From Ciona intestinalis (Eukaryota; Chordata; Ascidiacea; Phlebobranchia; Cionidae), in contig NC_020168.2 of the NCBI RefSeq assembly GCF_000224145.3, positions 1,058,518-1,122,517 of the forward strand: a stretch of 64,000 bases of DNA. Direction: 5' to 3'. Positions 1-9,900 of this stretch are shown piece by piece. The number at the start of each line of letters is the position of its first letter. The stretch's first letter is position 1. A model generated the notes under the pieces. It was given only the letters and a program-made list of their open reading frames with translations, was not told where the DNA came from and did not search any database. The translations under genes and the position numbers were made by a program.

Positions 1-560
1 GTTTCCGCGTGCTCCTTGCCACTAGCCTGATTGCTGGCGTCAAATGCCGCGCGCTTTTCCTCCTTCTAGTTTTGGGTGTGTCAGTTGTTCTGATTATATT
101 GTGTTGGCGAAAGGTTATTTTACTGTGAGCTAATTGTTACATAAAGTCGATGGGTAATACTTGTAAGTCTTGTATTGAGCTGTTATTTCACGAAAGGTGC
201 TATGTAACCGATAATTGTAAATTTTTAAGATTTTTTTGGACTACTTTTATTAAATTACGTTTTATAGTTATCCGTATTTAGTTGAGCTTATACGAGACTA
301 GACAGACAGGCCAGGCGATTGGCCGTTAAAGCAACGACCCGGAGCAAACCGTCATTATAAACGTAACAATTATTCGTTATAAAAACCCGTTTGTCCGACT
401 CTGTGGTTAGAGCGCCGCATCGCAACGAGGCACAAGGCATCGGGTAAGATGCCTTCAACGAAACAAACAGAATCCCCCCATAAACAATTATTAACAGAGA
501 TAAAAGCATGCACGAGATGTAAGAAACTGCCCCGCCACGCAGGTAAATAAATCCATTCAT
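1..560. other. Edge region, no gene recognised
   Basis: No convincing coding exon is seen here. The first 70 bases are GC-richer than the rest and could belong to the promoter or first exon of a gene outside the window, but nothing confirms this. A weak tRNA-like stretch near 395-460 resembles a decayed head of the SINE found elsewhere in the window. An AATAAA on the minus strand at 246-251 could serve the FLVCR-type gene. Confidence 0.4.
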
Positions 561-3360
561 TCAACAAGTAACTACACTACATACCTGGTAATTAGCGTTT
601 TGTCTTTTCAGATCCGACTTTATAAGAACTGTAGAAAATAATTAAAGGATCAAAACAATACGTACGATTGATTTTGACAGATTCGGTTTAATCTTTTCCG
701 ACAAATTGGGTCAGCCATGCTAATTGAATTAACGCAGGTCGATAAACTGGAGTTACGGAATTGCGTGCGAGACGCGAGTGACGTAAGTGAAGTGGTATGT
801 AACCAATTGCAACCGTGTAAAAAAAAACGATTCAATAAAGTAATAAAAAACATGTGTTTTTTGCCACACAAAACTTGCACATTTTTTTTATTTTTTTATT
901 TTTGCAACACAAAAAGTGTTACAGTAGAACAAATAAACAAATTGTATTTTCAAAATTCTACCTGTTAGTATAGTTCCCACCAACAGTGCTGCTGACATGA
1001 ACTTGGTTGCAGCACCTGCATCAAAATGATCTAAAAGCTGCCCCGAGCTCAGAGTTAACACGATTCCAAATATCTGTTCATAAATAATTCATAAAAAAGT
1101 TTAAATCTCGTTAAAGGATGGATTAAGCTATCGTATCGATTAAATAAGTTCCAAGTAAACTTTAAAGTTAACAACATACACTGCTTTATAAACAAGCTCA
1201 TTTTATCACCTGGGCTGAGACATTCAGCAATCCAGAGGAAGTGGCTTCAGATTCTGGAAAAGTAATTTCTGCAGCAAACTCAAAACCAATGGGCAAGTAA
1301 CCCGTCATGAAGAAGCTACAACATAAAAAAAGCTTTTTAAATCATTACAACTTACGAGTCATTGTGTGATTGTGTTACCCAAGAAGGCCTATTGTGAGGT
1401 AATCCAACCAAAGAAGACCAAGGCTTAGTGTGAATGAGAATACACACATAAACGCCAATGATAGCACATATATTCCAACAGTTGTTGACCTGCAATTAGG
1501 GAAAATAGTATCAACAGCGATGCATATGAACAACAACACTCACAACTTACTTGTACAATTTAGTTTTATCTAGAAAAAGTCCACAAATAACTGATCCACC
1601 CAAACCAGCAACCACCATGGTCAAGCCAATTTCACCGATTTGTTTTTCAGCATTCTGTACACAGTATGTGATTAGTGATATGCGTAATGTAAACTATTTC
1701 CATTCAAAAAAACATAACTACCAACTTCATGGTACTCTTCAATGATTTGATTCAGTAATGTTCCAATGGCGTAGTAGGTGCCAGTATTAATACCTATAAC
1801 AAAACGAAATTAAAAAAAAGAATTATATATATAGGCCTAAACAGTATTTTACAATCTTACCATAAGAAATTAATAAAACCAGAAACGGTATATCTTTCAT
1901 CAAAACTTTAATGGAACGCTTATAGTTATTAAGCGACGTTGCATGAGTGGCTTGGTTGGATGATTCTGCTGCTATTGATATAGCACGAGCTTTACTTGGT
2001 GGAAGTGGTGGCTCATCTTTTATCACTGTAAAGTATCAAGATTGCTTAGTGTGAGTGTTGGATGACTCTACCAAACATATTCAACTACCTATAAATATTA
2101 GTAGAACAACAAGAGTACAAACAGCTGCGGAAGAAATGAACATTATTCGAAGTCCTGATGCTATTTCATCATCTGTACCAAGTGGGACCATTAAAGGTGG
2201 AAGAACAAACCCCAAAGCAACTCCAAGCTAATTAAGAAAAAATTAACAAAATTTAAAGTTTAATAATAAAGAAAAAATAGCTCTTAACAAAACACCACTT
2301 CATAAGTACTATAAACATGGCCTAAAGTTAAAAGTAAGACAAGTACCCACTACAATTAAATAGAAGACCATGCAGATTTAAATTTGTGTTTCAAAACATA
2401 ATCTTTAAGAGTATGAACACTGCTCAAAGTCCATCTTGGTAAGTTTTATGTAATTTTTGTAACTTCACATAAAAACAAGAAAGGCTAGACTTTGGAATAA
2501 CAGACTTTGAGACCTGGTAGGTTCAAAGTACAGTTGTGTTGTAAATCCAATTCAAGTAAACAATCTGCCTCTTAAACAGATTGAAAGAGGTACGTAGGTG
2601 GTTTTTTGAAAAAAATAAATATATATAATAATATATATTACTTGTTGAAAAAACATGTCAATCTCTTACATAAACCTTGGCTTATCATTCATACCTGATT
2701 TCCAAACACCCCCATAGAGGTAGCTGTAGAAACTTCTGTGGGACCGAAATAGACGGAGGCAATTTTCGGTGGAATTTCAAGAATAAAAGATTGTGCACAT
2801 GCCGCAATTGTTTGTCCTGTAGGAAAGGATTGCTAACAATTATCCACATATGTTTTTTTATGTGCTTTTCGCCTTTTAATAAACATAAGGAAACCAAACA
2901 TACCGAAAAATGATACTGCAAACAGATTTGGATTGACACTTCCGATCTTAATTAAGGAACCGATTGCATTGAGAGCAGAACCAACCAATAGGATCTTTCT
3001 TAAACCCCATTTATCCAACATCCAAGTGGCGACAAACATTAAGGGGATATATGAAAGCATATATATCATCGATGTCCATTGTACAGCAAGCATACTTGTG
3101 CCTTTATAGTACTTTACAATAATGTTAGAAATTATTGCATACTCCATCCACTGAAAAGCACTTGACATTGAGTATATGCAAAATATTCCCAAAATAAGAA
3201 AACGCCTTTTATACAGTTTAACCTGCGGTTTATCTTCTGCTTCATTTTCTTTTATTATTTTTTGTGGTTTCTTTTTATCAACCACGGTGACTGTAAATCC
3301 ATCAGCACTTTCTTGCACCACAGTATCTTCATACTTGCATATTGATTCTTTCTCTTCCAT
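561..3360 (-). CDS. FLVCR-type major facilitator superfamily transporter
   Basis: The product is a multi-pass membrane transporter of the FLVCR family, whose vertebrate members move choline, and heme has also been proposed. Ten exons fit one open frame of about 483 aa: 3360-2904, 2816-2695, 2227-2089, 2025-1861, 1793-1726, 1654-1551, 1489-1379, 1315-1210, 1073-962 and 628-561. Family hallmarks are the [12 protein letters not shown] helix, the [10 protein letters not shown] and [11 protein letters not shown] segment after it, [20 protein letters not shown], and a C-terminal half with [28 protein letters not shown] and a closing LIKSDLKR. The N-terminus is cytosolic and charged. Vertebrate members run to about 525-555 aa, so this is slightly short. 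The donor of the 1793-1726 exon (GTTGGT) is weak. The last exon also contains a strong CAG|GTATGT donor at about 594, so a further 3' exon is possible; otherwise the frame stops at 561. It cannot be assigned to FLVCR1 or FLVCR2. Confidence 0.9.
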
Positions 3361-3902
3361 TATACAATCACACCGCAGGAAGAATTAAACAAAATGAACT
3401 TGAACTACGTGGGAGTCTATAACCAGCATGAAATAATTTAGAGAATCCAGGTATTTTATTTAATAATTAATATTACCAGATTTTAGAAGAAGTGTACATA
3501 ACAACATACGTTACTAAAGTACACCAATTGCGCACGGTTTACAATTACATCTTTACAACGATACACAACCATCGCACCAATCCACCAACCTTTAACAAAA
3601 CTTTATAATGTAACATACGCCGGTATACATTTTATGAAATGTGCATAGATAAGAGATTACGTTCGATTATAAGGGTCAGAAAGCTGAAAGAAAAACACAA
3701 CTTTTTTTCTAACATTCTCTCTTACGGTGGTCGATAAATAGAAATCCAAACAAACTGAAGCAAAGTCTATAAAAGCAAGAGAGCAGAGCTTTAATGAGTA
3801 AGCAAGTATAAAACTAACTAACATAATAATAAGTGATCACAGATCTAATGCATGAGCACGGTATAAACTAATTAGCATAGTATTAATTAACCCCATCACT
3901 AC

Positions 3903-4500
3903 AATGATCGACTGAGATCAATCAAAAGTAACCAACAAAGCGGGTTTCAGTCGCCATTGGTGACTGTGGAGTAGTAGATAGAATGCATTTATTCGTGTAT
4001 TATAACTTATTAAACTTAAGACGTACAAGGAATGAAAGTTTGGTAAAGAATAGGTGTAAATACGCTTTGTACAACTCCTGTACCATGTGTTGACATGTAA
4101 ACTCACACTATAGTTAACCTTGTCGTCGCTTAAAGACGTTTGTCTTGGGAATTTGGATAATCTGTAATCACATAGTATTATAGGTAATGTTAGAATTTAA
4201 TACTATTCTTATTGTGGCGGCTGCATAATAATTTATTACGAGCGGTAAACTAAAAGAGCGAAGAAACGAAGGACGTGGTGTTTATACCGAAGATAACGAT
4301 AAGAAAAAAGCACTCGTCTACGCTTCGAAGCACACACGCTAATTGTGCGGTTTTAAATCTGAAAATTTAGTCTAAAAATTTTAAACATATATTACGATTT
4401 GATTTCAATCAAGATATTAAAGAAAAATGCTAGAATTGAGAATTAAGATAACAGCGGAAAAAAATTGCCCTATTAGCAACAACAAAGCCAAGAACAACTT
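3903..4500. repeat. Unnamed dispersed repeat, copy 1
   Basis: The segment 3903-4130 matches 4556-4710 and 57257-57470, sharing AACAAAGCGGGTTT-like, CGCCATTGGTGACTGTG and ATGCATTTATTCGTGTATTA blocks. A second shared block at 4385-4500 matches 57540-57620 (ATGCTAGAATTAAGAT followed by GCGGAAAA). The middle, about 4140-4380, is not shared with the third copy. There is no clear reading frame, no terminal repeat and no target duplication. Confidence 0.65.
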
Positions 4501-4555
4501 TTCGACGAAAAAGAATCTATATGACCACTACCGTGCTCAATAATTAACCTTTTTT

Positions 4556-4764
4556 GCTACACGGTCGACTAAGGTCGATCAAAAACAAACCAGAAGTAAC
4601 CAACAAAGTGGGTTTTAGTCGCTATTGGTGACTGTAGGTTATTAGTTGAATGCATTTATTCATGTATTATAACTCACTTACACTAGTTAACCTTGTCGTC
4701 CTTAAAAAAAGTTGTTTTAAGAAATTTAGACTAACTATAATCACGCCATTAATGAATGTAACTT
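4556..4764. repeat. Unnamed dispersed repeat, copy 2 (cut by gap)
   Basis: It matches the first 230 bases of the copy at 3903, in the same orientation and about 650 bases away, including the shared GTTAACCTTGTCGTC block. It runs into the N gap, so its right end cannot be seen. The near-tandem arrangement may be why the assembly broke here. Confidence 0.65.
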
Positions 4765-4814
4765 NNNNNNNNNNNNNNNNNNNNNNNNNNNNNNNNNNNN
4801 NNNNNNNNNNNNNN
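4765..4814. other. Assembly gap (50 N)
   Basis: A run of exactly 50 N marks a scaffold gap of unknown true length. It falls inside repeat sequence. Confidence 0.98.
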
Positions 4815-4850
4815 ACCATATTAGAAGAAGTTTGTATTAATCATATAGAA

Positions 4851-5145
4851 CAGTGGGGGAGATAGGACACTTAAACACATATTGCCAAGTATTTCCAAAA
4901 TAAAAATACAAAAAAAAAAGGTTTTTCGGTAATACCATGACTGTCACACTCTTATAAATTGAATACAATTTAAAATTTACATTAAAACACACGGAAAGTG
5001 ATTAATCCAAGCACACAAGTGAACACAGGGGACAGTTTAAAATCATCGTTAATTTTTTGATTTAAAGTCAATTTATCATTAGGAATACGCGTAAATACCA
5101 CGAAATAATACTGCACGCTTTGAGAATCAAGTTTAAACATTATTT
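4851..5145. mobile_element. MITE-like repeat family 2, copy 1
   Basis: It opens with CAGTGGGGGAGATAGGACAC and CACATATTGCC. It is collinear with 18228-18567, sharing the ACAGGG..ACAGTTTAAAATCAT block, the CGTAAATAC block and the ACTTTGA..ATC end. The left end resembles that of the common TAGTAGGGTGGGG MITE, but the interior is different. Confidence 0.6.
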
Positions 5146-5209
5146 TTCTTGCTCAAGTGCTTTAGTTTTTACCGTGTTACCTAAATTATATTGTTGTTAA
5201 AATGGTATT

Positions 5210-5415
5210 GTTTGAACGATAATGGGTACGTCCATACACTTCGTGCCAGCTTACGGGTTAACATGTATGTTACTTTGTCGGTGCGATTATTATTTTCTTG
5301 TATGGCTGATAATTTGAACAACCCAATAGTGGCTACTGGGTTGGAGCAACTGCCGTTAGATGTCTTGCCCAAATACACATACGCACACAATGGTAGCGGC
5401 GACGAGCCTTGTTTA
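5210..5415 (-). mobile_element. Composite tRNA-headed SINE, 5'-truncated copy
   Basis: It reads as the reverse of the window's SINE consensus: CGTGCCAGCTTACG, TGTATGGCTGATAATTTG, CAACCCAATAGTGGCTACTG, CTTGCCCAAATACACATACG and CAATGGTAGCGGCGACGAG. The tRNA-like head with the A box is missing. Confidence 0.75.
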
Positions 5416-5877
5416 GACGAATAAACACGTAATTATAAAATTCTAGGTCCTTGTGATCCGTAATGGCGACGAAGATGAGGTGACAGATACGGGTACAATT
5501 AATAACAATACTTTTTTTTTACAATTCGTTTTTTATTTTTGTCTTTAACTTTGGCCTGGCAGTGCTCGTCGAAGTTTTTTAGGGTTAGTGAACTCCTAAA
5601 GTTGTTATAACTCATGCCCCTTTTGTTTTAACGTTAAACTAATGACGTCATCAGGAAGAAATGCGTACCAAGCTCCTGTTTAGTAGAAAAGCGCCGCTGG
5701 TATTTTTATTACGGGCAATTTCTGAAGTTTGTGATGCAACCTGTGTGATGCACTCTTGTATACCCTCTTGTACTGATGTATTCCAGGCATGCTTGTGTGC
5801 ACCATGCACAGTCACACGTACCCAGAGCCATAGAAATACCAGAGCCATAGGTGTTTATACGACTCTGCACGTACCCT

Positions 5878-6389
5878 GGTGCAGACCACAGAAATAAAAA
5901 AGAATAGAAGGCACATCTCCAATGTCGGCAAAGGAGAGAGCACGATACCCCGTCCCTCTTTCGCGGGTCGTTCCCGTTTACTATTGTAGTCAATGGAGTC
6001 GATGACGTTTTGTGTAGTTTTTCTTCGTTTTTTGACTTAATTTAAAGTTATTGTGTAAAAAAACTATTTTCTAATGTATATATATTTCTAAAAAACCGTT
6101 TGTTTGAAATTTTTAATTAATTTTTTTAAATAATTTAATTTCCCAAACAAGTGGTAAACTGTAAGCGTTAACGTACCAAATAACTAAACTAGCCTAACAA
6201 ACTTGAATAGTTGGTGTAGTTTTTAAAATAAACAGCTAAAACCGTCCAAAAATACTATGCGCCTATCTTTTACAGTGGAGACGAAGGGAAATGGGGACGG
6301 AGTTGGTGGTCACGTGAATAGAAAAAAGAAAATATCACGGTTTTGAGCAGTTGCGCGTTCTACTCTTTTTTATTTCTATGGTGCAGACC
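5878..6389. mobile_element. Inverted-arm element (non-autonomous)
   Basis: A 32-base arm at 5878-5909 (with ATAAAAAAGAATAGAA) is matched in reverse complement at 6358-6389 (with AGAAATAAAAAAGAGTAGAA on that strand), at about 26 of 32 positions. The 512 bases between the arm ends have no transposase-like reading frame. Related AGAGCCATAGAAAT strings lie just outside both arms and near 6750. No clean target duplication was found. Confidence 0.5.
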
Positions 6390-6962
6390 AGAGCCATAGA
6401 AATGTCGACTAGACCAACCCATTGTTACGTAAAAGACAAATTGAACGGCAGTTTTTATCCATAATAACACAGTAGGTATAGAGAAAATGCATGTTTTTTC
6501 GGTAAATTACAGAAAAACTTGCCCCCCCCCCCCAAAAAAAATAAGAGGCTGAAAAGTCTAAAAACATGTATTTTTTTTCTGTATTAAAAATAGTCAAAAA
6601 AGGAATTAGAAGATAGTCAAATAAAGGAATTTTGATTTGTGATATTCTAGTTATTCAATTAATGGGGGTAAATTTATATGTCACCGCTCTTGCTCTATTT
6701 TGGACACACAAAGACGGCAATTGTACCACTCGGTGTTTATACTAGACCAAAATCATAGAAATTGTTGGTCTAGACATTTATACGCCTCTGGTGTAATGTG
6801 TTTGGTATTTGGATTTCTATGATGGAATATAGATCATGATGTTTCTCACTAGTGGCCCTAGAGGGCACAAACGAAGTAAAGTTTTTTAACATTTTTAAGG
6901 ATAGGGCAAAGTCGTTTGTGGAATTGAATGTTGTTGTATTTAAATAACCTAAACACTTTAAG

Positions 6963-9900
6963 ATGATGCGAACGTTGCGACAAAGTTTTCGCCGTAAAAA
7001 GAAACCCAAAATACCAGAGAGCAGTAAACCACATCAGTGGCAACAAGATGAAGAAACTGTTAAGTCAGCCAAATGTAGCTTTCATGTTAAAGTAAGTTTT
7101 ATTTGTATTGTAATGTTATTATGTGTTTTAAGTCATTTCTCCAAAACAATAAGATATTTAATAGGTTTCTCTAGTATCCAATGTATAGGCCAATTTAAAA
7201 CCCCCAAAAGTTGAGTGGACTATAGTATATTATATATACTTATACATAATATATAATATAACTTTCTTTTTTTATTTTGGAAAGTTTTATTTTTAAATGT
7301 ATATATATTATAATATATCATAATTTTTAACATTTTTTGTCCGGATTTCCATCTGAAATAAATTATTTTGCACAGACCCGCACAACATTTTTCACTGTTT
7401 AAGGTTATTGCGTCAGCTCTTCTGGTATCTTTTATTACAGTAGGCATGTTATAGGGATGTGTAGAAGTTGTAAAAGCTCGGGTTCGCCGAGTGCCGAGCT
7501 TCAACGAAAAGCTCGGCACGAGCCCGAGCACCTATGACTTCATTAAGGAGAAAGGCGTACAAAAATGCGATTCTATTCAGTCGAAAAGCGTCGCTAATCT
7601 TGTTTCGTAAGTTCCAATAAAAATTATTTAATTGAAAAGTATTTATAACTTTTGCAGCCAGGTGTGCAACTAGCGCGTTCAAAAAGGGTCTGTCATACAG
7701 ATAAAAAACAATGTTATCTCTGAAGCGATATAAACGCTTTAGATATTGGTCTTGCACACTAAAAATCTATTCTACTTAATGTGGTAAATTAGGACTAATT
7801 TTACATTATTTATACTAAATTAGAAATGTTTTTTTAATAAATGAAACATTGATGTAAGTTTTACGCATGTCCATCGACCATCGTGGATAATCTAACGATT
7901 ATTTGCGTCAGAATAACTTTTATTAACCATTACGATTGTTACATTACAAACGAGATTGTTATAAAACAATCGTGTTTTATTCGCTTCCATAAGATCTGTA
8001 GTTTGTGACTTCATGTATAATTTTTGTTTCTGATGATTAGTTTAAATGCAGGTAAATCGGGATTATGTAAATTTTAATTGGTGCAAATATAAGAGCGACG
8101 CTATCAGTAAATTGGAACCAACAGAGATTGTAATATGATAATACTAAGTATCGTTCCGGCCGAGCTTGGACGGAGGCCAAAAAACATCGTTTGATGGCAC
8201 CACACGAGAACCGGAGTTTCATTACGTCATTTTTCACGAGAATAAGTTCACAACGATTGCTTTGTTTGTTGGGTGTAGAATGTTTATTTATTTCATTATA
8301 AAAATGTTTAAGAGATATTAGGTTTTTATTTAAAATCAGATACAGGAACATTGCGCGCTCGTGTAATTTAACACCGGCTGTAATTCGATAGGGGCAATTT
8401 CACTGACGTTGCGATTCGTTACTTGAGAGAGAGCAAATTCACAGCGGACGAAAAATAATTAAAGAGAAAACTACACTGACTGTTCTCGTTGTCTCCACTT
8501 TGTAGCTTCACTTTTTTTCATTTTCAGTATTTTTCGCTCTCGCGTGCAACATATAGCAATAGCATATGAGGCTCGGCGCTCGATTTCAGTCGAGCGTCAA
8601 AAAAGGAGACGCTCGGGCACGTGCTTTTGAGTTCGGGCTCGGCACATCCCTAGCACGTTGTATAAAACATTGTTTTTGATGACTAAGCGCATGACTGACG
8701 TGTCTCTTTTTTAGAAACAAAAGTACTTCCTTGATTATCCAACGTAGTTGGAAAATTACATTTAAAATTCACACTGGATTACGAAATATTCATTATTGAA
8801 GCGGAAGTGTCATAATAGTGATTATGAACACCATCTTTATATACAGTATGGTAGTAATTGATACATCCAGTATTTCGGTCGGAAGTTGTTAATAATAAAA
8901 ACTGAAAAAAAGCTAAACATTTGTAAATTGCAGTGTTGCAATATTTTTTCATTAACAAAATTGTAATTAAAATTATCTATATATATATATAATTGTTGCT
9001 TTAGTTTTTGTTTATTTTAAATTATAAAATTACAATCTGTTTAGTCATATTTTGCTGAGGAGGTAATAACAATCGTGCTCTCAGGTCTCAGCAAATCCCT
9101 GGCCATTATTATTTTCAATGCAACAGTATTGTAGAAAACCCAATGTCATCAAAGTTTTCAACTTCTCTGTTTACTGCTGGCAAATATAGCTATCAGTTTA
9201 TTAAAATTTTAAATAGCAACATTTACGTGAAAAGCCTTTTGACGCTTTTAATCAAGGATGTTGACGAAAATATTAAATATTTACGGCACATTTCTTTAAT
9301 AAAGAAAAGTGTGTCACATTTTTATTGATTTTAAAATATTTCTACTTTTGTGTAAAATTATGCTAGAAGTGTAATATATATATATGTTCTTTATATTAGT
9401 ATCTGGGCAATATTGAAGTTGAAGAATCAAGGGGAATGGCTGTATGTGAACAAGCTGTCAAGCAACTTAAAGCCGTAAGTTGTTTTTTTTGCTATTTTTT
9501 AATACTTGGCTTTAGAAAATCAAAAACAGATCTGTCAGCAAATAACTAATAATAAAATGGTCTTTTTCATCAGATATATCACCTATTACCTACCTTTTCT
9601 AAGCACATTGAATGTAAGTGATAGTGATAAATCAAAATGTGTATTAAACAAGTAAAAAATGTTGAAAGATATATTTATGTTAAAAAGAAACTGTGGATTG
9701 TAACACTTGAAAGATCTTGTATTCTACAACAAATATTTAGATAGGGAGGAACACTGTTTCTGTATTAAAATGAAGCAGCAAATGAGAAAAGCTCACAATT
9801 AGGTTTCTTTTAAACGTCTATTGTCCAAAGAAATGCAACCACGTTGTACTAAATTTGTCAAAAATGTTTTACCCTTAAATTCCCCTTCAAATCACATTCA

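Larger units (their letters stand above)
3361..6962. other. Intergenic spacer, repeat-filled
   Basis: This spacer separates the divergent FLVCR-type gene and numb and so should hold both promoters. It contains two copies of an unnamed repeat (3903-4500 and 4556-4764), a 50-base N gap, a copy of a second MITE-like family (4851-5145), a SINE fragment, and an element bounded by inverted arms at 5878-6389. The small reading frames here fall within repeats and show no protein family. A perfect TGACGTCA palindrome lies at 5643-5650. Confidence 0.6.

Noticed and set aside
561-3360. Viral origin for the FLVCR-type gene
   Set aside because: The family name comes from use as a retrovirus receptor; this is an ordinary spliced host transporter gene.
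7449-7757. 102-codon frame at the left end of the 7452-8652 element
   Set aside because: Considered as a transposase remnant, but no hAT dimerisation or catalytic motif is visible.
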